Shown here piece by piece: positions 1 to 7,210 of a DNA stretch of 14,381 nucleotides. The position numbers and the translations under genes are program-made. Position 1 is the stretch's first letter. The number at the start of each line of letters is the position of its first letter. This DNA is from Candidatus Segatella violae (lineage in GTDB: Bacteria > Bacteroidota > Bacteroidia > Bacteroidales > Bacteroidaceae), in contig DJSH01000051.1 of assembly GCA_002440225.1 (NCBI GenBank), forward strand, positions 2,898 through 17,278. Reading direction: 5' to 3'. Under the pieces are notes generated by a model. The model had not been told where the DNA came from, ran no database searches, and saw only the letters and a program-made list of their open reading frames with translations.

Positions 1-188
1 GCCTCAGCCTCATCAGAAGCGGCAGCTGGCTTGCCCAATACTACCTTCTTCTTCTCTGGCTCTGCTTCCTTCTCCATCTCTACCTTGTAAGCCTCGCCAT
101 TCACGTTCACGCTTGCGATGTTATCCTCAACACCCTCAATCTGAACCTTGTATTCTTTTCCGTCGATTGTATATTTGAACTCTTTCAT
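1..188 (-). CDS. mmdC: Biotin carboxyl carrier subunit (N-terminal part)
   Basis: This is the N-terminal 62 residues of a biotin/lipoyl-attachment protein; the rest lies beyond position 1. The visible sequence starts MKEFKYTIDGKEYKVQIEG, the usual opening of the small biotin-carrier (gamma) subunits of Na+-translocating decarboxylases. It then enters a charged, Ala/Pro-rich linker (about residues 40-62) of the kind that tethers the biotinyl domain. The biotinylation motif (AMKM type) is not in the window. The role known for the family is to carry the carboxyl group on biotin between the carboxyltransferase and the membrane decarboxylase. It starts 10 nt after the stop of the 49-residue gene and is surely co-transcribed with it and mmdA. 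It could instead serve a propionyl-CoA carboxylase; the sequence alone does not decide. Confidence 0.82.
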   Translation of the reverse strand, partial: MKEFKYTIDGKEYKVQIEGVEDNIASVNVNGEAYKVEMEKEAEPEKKKVVLGKPAAASDEAE

Positions 189-198
189 TTCTATTCTT

Positions 199-348
199 TT
201 ATGGTTTTGCTGTTAAACTCAAGAACTTGGCGTTCCACATCGTCTGACGTGGCTTGATTGTGATGATGCCAGGCTCCTTGTCGTGTACGTTATTGCCCTG
301 GTACTCATAGAGTGCCATGGCAATCGCAGCATAAATATTCTTATCCAT
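199..348 (-). CDS. 49-residue OadG/MmdD C-terminal-like subunit (epsilon-like)
   Basis: A complete small ORF starts MDKNIYAAIAMALYEYQ and ends WNAKFLSLTAKP. It has no membrane helix or signal peptide. The pattern (AIAMALYEY, then a VHDKE patch, then ITIK and a final W-x-x-K-x-x-x-L) matches the C-terminal tail of OadG/MmdD subunits as I remember it; that tail usually follows an N-terminal membrane helix. In Veillonella a 55-residue MmdE subunit resembles the C-terminal end of MmdD, and this protein would be the equivalent. It lies between mmdA (27 nt upstream) and the biotin carrier (10 nt downstream), which supports a subunit role, probably stabilising the complex. The match is from memory, so the function is inferred. 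The four 7-bp repeats sit directly before its start codon. Confidence 0.7.
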   Translation of the reverse strand: MDKNIYAAIAMALYEYQGNNVHDKEPGIITIKPRQTMWNAKFLSLTAKP

Positions 349-349
349 T

Positions 350-377
350 ATAATTTATAATTTATAATTTATAATTT
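350..377. repeat. Exact 4x 7-bp tandem repeat ATAATTT
   Basis: Four perfect consecutive copies of ATAATTT (AAATTAT on the coding strand) fill the short gap between mmdA and the 49-residue gene. The last copy overlaps the mmdA TAA stop, and the first copy begins 2 nt from the downstream start codon. The unit is entirely A/T. It lies where the ribosome would bind for the small subunit gene. Copy-number change would move that spacing in steps of 7 nt. Confidence 0.9.
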
Positions 378-1941
378 ACATCGGCATACAACCATGCTTC
401 TTAGCTGGCAAGCTCTGACGCTTGGTAGCGAGCTGAGCCAAACCACGGCAGATGCGGAAACGAGTGTTGCGTGGCTCGATCACATCGTCGATGTAGCCAT
501 ACTGAGCAGCCTGGTATGGATTAGCAAACTTCTCTGTGTATTCCTCTTCCTTCTCTGCCAAGAACGCCTTCACATCCTCGCCAGCTTCCTTCTTAGCCTT
601 AGCTTCCTTACCGCAGAGGATGGCAACGGCACCGCTGGCACCCATAACGGCAATCTCTGAAGATGGCCAAGCGAAGTTGAGGTCGGCACGAAGCTGCTTG
701 CAGCCCATCACGATGTGGCTACCACCATAGCTCTTACGCAATGTGATAGTAATCTTTGGCACGGTAGCCTCGCCGTAAGCGTAGAGCAACTGTGCACCGT
801 GCTGGATAACGGCGTTGTACTCCTGACCTGTACCTGGCAAGAATCCTGGTACATCTACGAGAGATACGATAGGAATGTTGAAAGCATCGCAGAAACGAAC
901 GAAGCGAGCTGCCTTGCGGCTAGCGTTCACGTCGAGTACACCGGCGTAAGCTGCTGGTTGGTTGGCAACGACACCTACGCTCTGACCGTTGAAGCGAGCG
1001 AAACCAGTGATGATGTTCTTGGCGAACTTAGGCTGTACCTCGAAGAACTCGCCGTTGTCGGTCACTGCACCAATCACCTTGTACATATCGTAAGCCTGGT
1101 TAGGATCCTCTGGGATAATCTCGTTCAGAGAGTCGTCCATGCGGTCGATAGGGTCATTGCACTCTACGCGAGGAGCCTCCTCTGTGTTGTTGCTAGGGAT
1201 GTAAGAGAGCAAAGTCTTGATCATCTCGATAGCCTCTTCCTCTGTCTTGGCTGCGAAGTGGGTTACACCACTCTTGGTAGCGTGAACAGATGCACCACCA
1301 AGGTGCTCGGCGTCGATGTCCTCGCCAGTTACGGTCTTCACAACCTTAGGACCTGTCAAGAACATGTAAGAAGTCTGCTCCTTCATGATGATGAAATCTG
1401 TGAGGGCAGGAGAGTAAACGGCACCACCGGCGCAAGGGCCCATGATAGCAGAAATCTGTGGGATAACACCAGAAGCGAGGATGTTGCGCTCGAAAATCTC
1501 ACCGTAACCAGCGAGTGCGCAGATACCTTCCTGGATGCGAGCACCACCAGAGTCGTTCATGCAGATGACAGGTGCGCCCATGGTCATAGCCATATCCATT
1601 ACCTTACAAATCTTCTGTGCCATAGTCTCAGAGAGTGAACCACCGTTCACGGTGAAGTCCTGAGCATATACATATACCAAGCGGCCAGCGATAGTAGCAC
1701 TACCTGCTACGACGCCATCGCCGAGGAATTGCTTCTTCTCCATGCCGAAGTTGGTGCAACGATGCAACTTGAACATGTCGTACTCCTCGAAGCTGCCGGC
1801 GTCAACCAACATTTCGATACGCTCACGAGCGGTATATTTGCCACGTGCATGCTGCTTCTCGATGGCTTTCTCGCCACCGCCAAGACGAGCCTGTTCGCGC
1901 TTAGCGATCAGCTCCTTAATCTTTTCTACTTGTTTGCTCAT
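376..1941 (-). CDS. mmdA: Acyl-CoA carboxyltransferase, methylmalonyl-CoA decarboxylase alpha subunit
   Basis: 521 residues, full length for the biotin-dependent acyl-CoA carboxyltransferase family (crotonase fold, two halves). The N-terminal half carries MNDSGGARIQEG (residues 128-139) and GPCAGGAVYSPA (168-179), which form the acyl-CoA site and oxyanion hole. The C-terminal half carries VDVPGFLPGTGQE (362-374) and SYGGSHIVMG (404-413), which form the carboxybiotin side. The enzyme moves a carboxyl group between (S)-methylmalonyl-CoA or propionyl-CoA and biotin on the carrier subunit. In Bacteroidota it usually serves the last steps of succinate-to-propionate fermentation. The two small genes downstream favour the Na+-pump decarboxylase over a plain propionyl-CoA carboxylase, but the beta (OadB-like) subunit is outside the window. 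The start follows an A-rich leader and a promoter about 85 nt upstream. Confidence 0.92.
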   Translation of the reverse strand: MSKQVEKIKELIAKREQARLGGGEKAIEKQHARGKYTARERIEMLVDAGSFEEYDMFKLHRCTNFGMEKKQFLGDGVVAGSATIAGRLVYVYAQDFTVNGGSLSETMAQKICKVMDMAMTMGAPVICMNDSGGARIQEGICALAGYGEIFERNILASGVIPQISAIMGPCAGGAVYSPALTDFIIMKEQTSYMFLTGPKVVKTVTGEDIDAEHLGGASVHATKSGVTHFAAKTEEEAIEMIKTLLSYIPSNNTEEAPRVECNDPIDRMDDSLNEIIPEDPNQAYDMYKVIGAVTDNGEFFEVQPKFAKNIITGFARFNGQSVGVVANQPAAYAGVLDVNASRKAARFVRFCDAFNIPIVSLVDVPGFLPGTGQEYNAVIQHGAQLLYAYGEATVPKITITLRKSYGGSHIVMGCKQLRADLNFAWPSSEIAVMGASGAVAILCGKEAKAKKEAGEDVKAFLAEKEEEYTEKFANPYQAAQYGYIDDVIEPRNTRFRICRGLAQLATKRQSLPAKKHGCMPM

Positions 1942-2025
1942 AATTGATTATTATGTATTTATTTCTTTATCTTTGTGATGAACTTACAAAATGGTGCGTT
2001 TTTGCGCAATTCTCATAATTCCGTG

Positions 2026-2033
2026 CAAAGGTA
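2026..2033 (-). promoter_or_regulatory. Bacteroidota -7 element for mmdA
   Basis: On the minus strand this reads TACCTTTG, a perfect TAnnTTTG element, and transcription would begin near 2020, giving a leader of roughly 75-80 nt before mmdA. Nineteen nt upstream the -33 position is occupied by TTCG, a poor match to TTTG that is also the loop of the terminator of the preceding gene. Confidence 0.6.
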
Positions 2034-2035
2034 CG

Positions 2036-2068
2036 AAAAAAACCGCAGATAGCGAACTATCTACGGTT
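2036..2068 (-). terminator. Intrinsic terminator of the TonB-receptor gene
   Basis: Read on the minus strand, AACCGTAGATAG and CTATCTGCGGTT form a 12-bp stem (one G-T wobble) closed by a TTCG tetraloop. The stem runs into a tract of T residues at 2042-2036. It lies about 40 nt after the receptor stop codon. Confidence 0.85.
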
Positions 2069-2108
2069 AAATATTTAGAATAATGTGTAAAATCACTATT
2101 TTTGAGTG

Positions 2109-4520
2109 CTAAAACTCCAATAAGACTCTAGCGTTGAGCTGTCTGCCAGTCAAATAATTAGGCACGGCATACTGTTGGTTGGTGACATCGGTTACCCAGT
2201 AATAGCTGTTTACGTTGTCGATGCCGAAGAGGTTGAGACAATCCACGCCGAGCGTCACGTTCTTGAGGAAGGTCTTCTTCTCATGATACTTGTTGTCGAG
2301 CAATTGGTAGCTCATTCCGATGTCGGCGCGGCGATAGGCTGTGGCGCGGAAACTGTTGGTTTCCAGCTCTCTGTGTGGCGCGGAGAATGGCAGACCATCG
2401 GCAAATGCGAGCTTCAAGGACATTCGCCATCTTTTGCTTCCTGGGAAGTAGTCGGTGAAGAAAAGGTTCACGGCGTATCGCTGGTCGGTAGGCAGCGGTA
2501 TGCTTTTGCCGTTGAGCTTCATCTTCGTATCCATGAACGAGAGGCTGAGCCATGAGTCTGTGCCTGGTACGAACTCTCCGTAAAACTTGAAGTCGAGACC
2601 TGCTGCGTGACCGCTGCATTCATTTTGCCCATAATAGACTACCTTCACGTTGCTTACCGAGTAAGGCACCAGATTGCTCAGTGCCTTATAGTACGCCTCT
2701 GCTGAGAACTTGTATCGCTGTTCGTTCACTTTGAAGCGGTAATCGTAGCCTGCGATGAAGTGGATGCTTCGTTGGCTCTTGATTTTCTGGTTGAGCGATG
2801 CCACGGTGGTGCCATTCACGGTGGATGTGTCTCTTAGCTCCTTGAAAAATGGGGCTTGATAGTATAGTCCAGCCGCAAAGCGAAGTGTCGTGTTCTCGTG
2901 ATTGGCAGGGATGATGGCGAGCGATATGCGAGGGCTGAAGATGGTCTCTCGGTTGAAGTTCCAATGACTCATGCGAACACCATAGTTCAGGGTGTAATGG
3001 GTGAGATGGTGGTCTGTGCTATCTGCCGTACCGCTGGTGAAATGGTAAGTGTCCTGAATGTATGCCTCGATTCGGTTGGCGCTCAGCTTGTTGTGGGCTT
3101 TCAGAGAATAAATCATATAGAGGTCTTTCCCGTTGTGTGGAATGCTGTAACCTGCGGAATCTCTCATCTCATATTCTATGGAGTTTTCCTCTATGTGTTC
3201 TCGTTTAAAGGTTACGGCTGCTTCCACATTGTGTTTCTTGACCTTGTGCTTCAGCATCAGCTTGGCACTCATCACTTTGGCTGTGAGATAGTTTCGGGCA
3301 TGCTCGAAGTAGGTCCCTACGCCGAGGTTTTCGGAAGTCTCGGTCTGGTCGAGCCAATACTGTCCTTGTATGTCATATTTCTCTTGTTCCTTGGTGTAGA
3401 AAGCGCTTCCGAGAAGTGAAATGCTTGTTTTGTCGGCGATGTTTCGGGTGACGCCGAGGGTTCCGAAGTAAGTGAGGAATCGATCCTTTTCTTGTCCATC
3501 GAAATATACCTTGAAACTCTTCACGTTCTCCATCGTTCCGAAAGTGGTTTCTCGGTCGGATGGCTCGAAGTTGTAGTGGTTGTCCGATATGTAACCGATA
3601 AAATCTATCTTCCAACGTTTGTTGGGCTGATAACTGAGATATGTTTGGTAGTCCAGATAGTTTGGCTTGTATTCTCCCTTGGTCTCCATGGAGCCGAGTA
3701 GGTAGGAGGTTGTTTTGTAGCGTACGCTATTGAGCCATGATAGTTTTTTTGTACCTAGTCCGATGTAGGCATCGGCACCTAGTAGGCTGGCTGCCATACT
3801 GCCTTCTACTATAGGTTTCTTGCCCTTCGTTTTCAATGTCTTGTAGGTGATGTCGAGCGAAGAGCTCATCTTGTCGCCGTATTTGGCTCCAAAGCCGCCC
3901 GTTGAGAATCCAATCTTTTCTACCATGTAAGGGTTGATGACGGAGAGTCCTTCTTGCTGACCGCTTCTTACCAGGAATGGGCGATACACCTCCACATTAT
4001 TTATATATACAGAGTTTTCGTCGAAAGCGCCGCCTCTTACATTATATTGTGAAGACAGTTCGTTGTGAGTGCTAACGCCTGCTTGCTGCTGTACGAGACT
4101 CTCCACGCCATTGCCATTGGCGGAGGGCATCTGCTTCATGTCCTTTGTCTTGAGTTCCAACGTTTGGTCAGTCTGTATTTTCTCGCCCCTCACGTTTACC
4201 TCGTCTAGAGTGGTGTCGTCCTCATGCATGACGACGATGAGAGTCTGTTTGCCCCGAGGTCTGCGTAATGTTCTTTCCTTTGTTCTGTAGCCTATAAAAG
4301 AGAATCTAACTTTCACGCTGTCAGCGGTATGCAGCAGCAAACTATACTCTCCCTTTAATGATGTGAAAGCCATTTTCCCTTGGCTTGCTACTGATACCAC
4401 AGCAAACTCCAACGGGTGGTTGTCTTCGTCAACCACCTTCCCTTTCAATGTGAATTCCTGTGCCATCATGTTCATGCAGGCGATCAGGCATATAGTGATA
4501 AAGAATAGTCTTTGTTTCAT
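2109..4520 (-). CDS. TonB-dependent outer-membrane receptor
   Basis: 803 residues. A signal peptide (cut probably after MMA, residue 20) is followed by a carboxypeptidase-regulatory-like beta domain (about 24-100, with GKVVDEDNHPLEFAVVSV). Next comes a plug domain (about 105-230) with VQQQAGVS, YNVRGGAFDENSVYINNVEV and GGFGAKYGDKMSS, then a beta barrel to the C-terminus. The last residue is Phe (RVLLEF), the usual outer-membrane assembly signal. The protein imports an unknown ligand across the outer membrane using TonB energy. It is shorter than SusC proteins (about 1000 residues), and no SusD-type lipoprotein lies beside it, so it is not a standard glycan-utilisation pair. No siderophore or cobalamin gene adjoins it, and the substrate cannot be named. 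It is a single-gene unit with its own terminator. Confidence 0.92.
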   Translation of the reverse strand: MKQRLFFITICLIACMNMMAQEFTLKGKVVDEDNHPLEFAVVSVASQGKMAFTSLKGEYSLLLHTADSVKVRFSFIGYRTKERTLRRPRGKQTLIVVMHEDDTTLDEVNVRGEKIQTDQTLELKTKDMKQMPSANGNGVESLVQQQAGVSTHNELSSQYNVRGGAFDENSVYINNVEVYRPFLVRSGQQEGLSVINPYMVEKIGFSTGGFGAKYGDKMSSSLDITYKTLKTKGKKPIVEGSMAASLLGADAYIGLGTKKLSWLNSVRYKTTSYLLGSMETKGEYKPNYLDYQTYLSYQPNKRWKIDFIGYISDNHYNFEPSDRETTFGTMENVKSFKVYFDGQEKDRFLTYFGTLGVTRNIADKTSISLLGSAFYTKEQEKYDIQGQYWLDQTETSENLGVGTYFEHARNYLTAKVMSAKLMLKHKVKKHNVEAAVTFKREHIEENSIEYEMRDSAGYSIPHNGKDLYMIYSLKAHNKLSANRIEAYIQDTYHFTSGTADSTDHHLTHYTLNYGVRMSHWNFNRETIFSPRISLAIIPANHENTTLRFAAGLYYQAPFFKELRDTSTVNGTTVASLNQKIKSQRSIHFIAGYDYRFKVNEQRYKFSAEAYYKALSNLVPYSVSNVKVVYYGQNECSGHAAGLDFKFYGEFVPGTDSWLSLSFMDTKMKLNGKSIPLPTDQRYAVNLFFTDYFPGSKRWRMSLKLAFADGLPFSAPHRELETNSFRATAYRRADIGMSYQLLDNKYHEKKTFLKNVTLGVDCLNLFGIDNVNSYYWVTDVTNQQYAVPNYLTGRQLNARVLLEF

Positions 4521-4651
4521 ATCACTAAAAACGAGTTTATTTCCTCTTTATTATATAGATGAAAAGTTAAACTCTGCTTATTTCTCTGATTTTCTTTTGC
4601 CTTTTCCATAAAATACCAAAACTTTGTGATGCGTATATCGTATTTTTTTAG

Positions 4652-4659
4652 TAATTTTG
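4652..4659 (+). promoter_or_regulatory. Bacteroidota -7 element for the PLP-enzyme operon
   Basis: TAATTTTG fits TAnnTTTG and lies 30 nt before the ATG at 4690, so transcription would start about 25 nt before the gene. No well-spaced -33 TTTG is seen; the nearest one (4623-4626) is 25 nt away. A second such element on the opposite strand (4664-4671) lies only 4 nt further on. Confidence 0.55.
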
Positions 4660-4689
4660 CAGCCAAAACTAAAATAAATATAGAACAAG

Positions 4690-5868
4690 ATGAAGAAACA
4701 AACACAGGCCATCCATGTGCCTTATGAACGCAGAGATGCATACGATTCGCTCAGTGTGCCGGTATACAACACCTTAGCATACGAATTTGATAATGCCCAG
4801 ATGATGGCAGATGCATTTACCGATAAAATCAAAGCGCCAGACTATTCTCGTGTAGAGAATCCTACCGTTACAAATTTGGAACGCCGTGTTGCGGCTCTTA
4901 CGGGTGCTCAGCATGCCACAGCATTCAATTCAGGTATGGCTGCCATCAGCAACACTATTTTGGCCATCGCCTCACAGGGTAAAAATGTGGTTACTTCCAA
5001 GCATCTTTTCGGCAATACTTTTGCTTTGCTTTTTGGTACTTTACGCCGTTTTGGTGTGAAGACTCATCTCGTAGACCTCACAGACATCGAGAAAGTGAAG
5101 GAAGCTATCGATGATGATACATGCTGCGTATTCTTGGAGATTATCACCAATCCACAGTTGGAGGTGGCAGACTTGCAGGCACTTGCCGAGGTGGCACATG
5201 CCAAGAACGTACCACTTGTGGCTGATACAACCATCATTCCTTTTACGCAGTTTTCTGCCAAGAACTTGGGCGTAGATATCGAGGTGGTGTCTAGTTCTAA
5301 GTACGTGAGTGGTGGCGCAACCTCGCTTGGTGGATTGGTCATTGACTATGGCACTGAGTACAACAAGGACTTCGCAAAGCGTCTTTATAGCGAGATGCTC
5401 TTCAATTTTGGAGCTTACATGACTCCGCAGGTGGCCTATATGCAGACTATTGGCTTGGAAACTCTTGATGCTCGTTATCGTGTACAGAGTAGCAATGCCA
5501 TGTCGCTTGCTAAAAAATTGCAGACTCTTCCGCAGATTAAGCGTGTAAACTATGTAGGGTTGGAGGATAACCCATTCCATGCCCTTGCTAAGAAGCAATT
5601 TGGCGAGACGGCGGGTGCTATGATTTGCATCGACTTGGATAGCAAGGAGGCTTGCTTCGACTTTATCAACAAGCTGAAACTTATCCATCGTGCCACCAAT
5701 CTTTTCGACAATCGTTCGCTTGCCATTCATCCAGCCAGCACCATCTTCGGCGGTTTCCCTGAGAAAATGCGCAAGAGCATGGACGTGCTTGATACGACCA
5801 TTCGTTTCAGCATAGGTTTGGAGGATGTGGATGACCTCTTTGAAGACATCAAGCAGGCGTTAGCTTAA
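4690..5868 (+). CDS. PLP-dependent Cys/Met metabolism enzyme (O-acetylhomoserine sulfhydrylase / gamma-synthase-like)
   Basis: 392 residues of the Cys/Met-metabolism PLP family (fold type I). Visible motifs are YSRVENPT (residues 52-59, phosphate-binding Tyr and Arg from the neighbouring subunit), NSGMAAI (80-86), HLFGNT (105-110), and SSSKYVSGG (201-209), where Lys204 should hold PLP. Members replace the leaving group of O-acyl-homoserine with sulfide or cysteine, or cleave methionine. Two common motifs are altered. The YGGT Tyr is Phe106, and the usual DNT before the PLP Lys reads DTT (179-181). Both fit a subgroup of O-acetylhomoserine sulfhydrylase-like enzymes as I recall it, and they make the exact substrate uncertain. 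It heads an operon with the C-S lyase 19 nt downstream, which suggests methionine/cysteine interconversion. Methionine gamma-lyase is the main alternative. Confidence 0.8.
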   Translation: MKKQTQAIHVPYERRDAYDSLSVPVYNTLAYEFDNAQMMADAFTDKIKAPDYSRVENPTVTNLERRVAALTGAQHATAFNSGMAAISNTILAIASQGKNVVTSKHLFGNTFALLFGTLRRFGVKTHLVDLTDIEKVKEAIDDDTCCVFLEIITNPQLEVADLQALAEVAHAKNVPLVADTTIIPFTQFSAKNLGVDIEVVSSSKYVSGGATSLGGLVIDYGTEYNKDFAKRLYSEMLFNFGAYMTPQVAYMQTIGLETLDARYRVQSSNAMSLAKKLQTLPQIKRVNYVGLEDNPFHALAKKQFGETAGAMICIDLDSKEACFDFINKLKLIHRATNLFDNRSLAIHPASTIFGGFPEKMRKSMDVLDTTIRFSIGLEDVDDLFEDIKQALA

Positions 5869-5887
5869 TTTAATTAATAGAATTAAA

Positions 5888-7084
5888 ATGCAATACGATT
5901 TCGATAAGATAGTAGACCGTACGGGTAGCGGTGACCTCAAGCATGGTGCCTTGCTGCCTCGCTGGGGTAGGGATGACCTGTTGCCTTTGTGGGTAGCAGA
6001 CATGGATTTCGAGACCCCTGCTTTCATCACGAATGCCCTGAAGAAGCGTCTGGAACATTCGCTCTTCGGCTATACCGTGGAGCCGGAGGATTTCGTGCCA
6101 AGCATCATCGATTGGATTCACGACCACCATCAGTGGGATGTGAAGCGAGAGTGGATCAAGTTTATTCCGGGCATCGTGAAGGGCATCGGCTTGGTGTGCA
6201 ACGTGTTTACCAAGGAGGATGAGAAAGTCATCATCCAGCCGCCCGTGTATCATCCTTTCCGATTGACTCCTGAAGGCAACGGTCGCACGGTGGTGTTCAA
6301 TCCTTTGAAAATGCGTGAGGATGGTTATTACGACATGGATTTCGAAAACCTCGAAAAGGTATGCGATGAGAAGTGCAAGGTGTTTATTCTTTGTAATCCT
6401 CACAATCCGGGTGGCATCACCTGGAGTCGTGAGACCTTGCAGCGCTTGGCGGATTTCTGCTATGACCATCACTTGCTCGTTGTAAGCGATGAGATTCATG
6501 CCGACATGGCAATCTTCGGGCATAAGCACATTCCGTTTGCTTCGGTGAGTGACAAGGCTCGTGAGATAAGCATTACCTTCCAGGCACCTACGAAGACTTT
6601 CAATATCGCTGGTATCGTGAGCAGTTATGCCATCGTGCCAAACGAGGAAATACGCAAGAAGTTCTTCGGTTGGTTGGTTGCCAACGAGTTGGATGAGCCA
6701 ACGCTCTTCGCTCCGATTGCAACCATTGCCGCTTTCCGCAATGGTGAGGAATGGCGCAAACAGATGCTCGCTTATGTCGAGGACAATGTGAAATTCGTGG
6801 AGGACTATTGTAAGGCACATATCCCTGGCGTGCGACCACTCCGTCCACAGGCATCGTTCCTGGTGTGGCTCAACTGCCGTGATCTCCATCTCAATCACGA
6901 TGAGTTGCTCGACCTCTTCATCGACAAGGCTCACTTGGCATTGAATGATGGCGAGATGTTTGGTCCTGGTGGCGAAGGATTCATGCGCCTGAATGTGGCT
7001 GCACCGAGAAGCGTGCTCAAGCAAGCATTGGAGCAGTTGGCTGAGGCTGTGAGGAATCTTTCGGCAAATAAGGCAGAAAAATAA
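5888..7084 (+). CDS. MalY/PatB-family C-S lyase (cystathionine beta-lyase type)
   Basis: 398 residues, the normal size for the MalY/PatB group of fold-type-I aminotransferase-like enzymes. The N-terminus has WGRDDLLPLWVADMDFETP (26-44), the group signature. Later come CNPHNPGG (169-176), SDEIHADM (200-207; the Asp pairs with the PLP ring nitrogen) and QAPTKTFNIAG (232-242), where Lys236 should form the PLP Schiff base. Such enzymes cleave cystathionine to homocysteine, pyruvate and ammonia, or release sulfide or methanethiol from cysteine-type substrates. The gene follows the Cys/Met PLP enzyme after a 19-nt A/T-rich gap, so the pair could give two successive transsulfuration steps. It ends at a bidirectional terminator. 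An aminotransferase role is possible but less likely given the motifs. Confidence 0.88.
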   Translation: MQYDFDKIVDRTGSGDLKHGALLPRWGRDDLLPLWVADMDFETPAFITNALKKRLEHSLFGYTVEPEDFVPSIIDWIHDHHQWDVKREWIKFIPGIVKGIGLVCNVFTKEDEKVIIQPPVYHPFRLTPEGNGRTVVFNPLKMREDGYYDMDFENLEKVCDEKCKVFILCNPHNPGGITWSRETLQRLADFCYDHHLLVVSDEIHADMAIFGHKHIPFASVSDKAREISITFQAPTKTFNIAGIVSSYAIVPNEEIRKKFFGWLVANELDEPTLFAPIATIAAFRNGEEWRKQMLAYVEDNVKFVEDYCKAHIPGVRPLRPQASFLVWLNCRDLHLNHDELLDLFIDKAHLALNDGEMFGPGGEGFMRLNVAAPRSVLKQALEQLAEAVRNLSANKAEK

Positions 7085-7132
7085 AATCTTCAGGCAAATG
7101 TTTCTGAAGGGATAACTTTCGCTTGAATAACA

Positions 7133-7176
7133 TAAAAAAAATAGGGGAATGTCTCAAAGGCATTCTCCTATTTTTG
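7133..7176. terminator. Bidirectional terminator between the C-S lyase gene and pheS
   Basis: AATAGGGGAATG (7140-7151) pairs with CATTCTCCTATT (7161-7172) around a 9-nt loop, with one G-T wobble. A-run at 7133-7141 and T-run at 7171-7175 flank it, so it can act for both convergent genes. A weaker hairpin, CTTCAG/CTGAAG, lies at 7088-7109, with no T tract. Confidence 0.88.
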
Positions 7177-7210
7177 TAATGTATTGTCTTGAAATATGAT
7201 TTGTCGGTTG

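Noticed and set aside
715..1638. Plus-strand open frame of 307 codons inside mmdA
   Set aside because: It is fully antisense to the conserved carboxyltransferase, with no family resemblance.
5870..7024. Minus-strand open frame of 384 codons opposite the MalY/PatB gene
   Set aside because: The plus-strand product has intact PLP motifs over its full length. The antisense translation looks like a shadow rich in His, Leu and Glu.
7088..7109. CTTCAG/CTGAAG hairpin as terminator of the C-S lyase gene
   Set aside because: It has a 6-bp stem and a 10-nt loop but no T run. The stronger bidirectional terminator follows.
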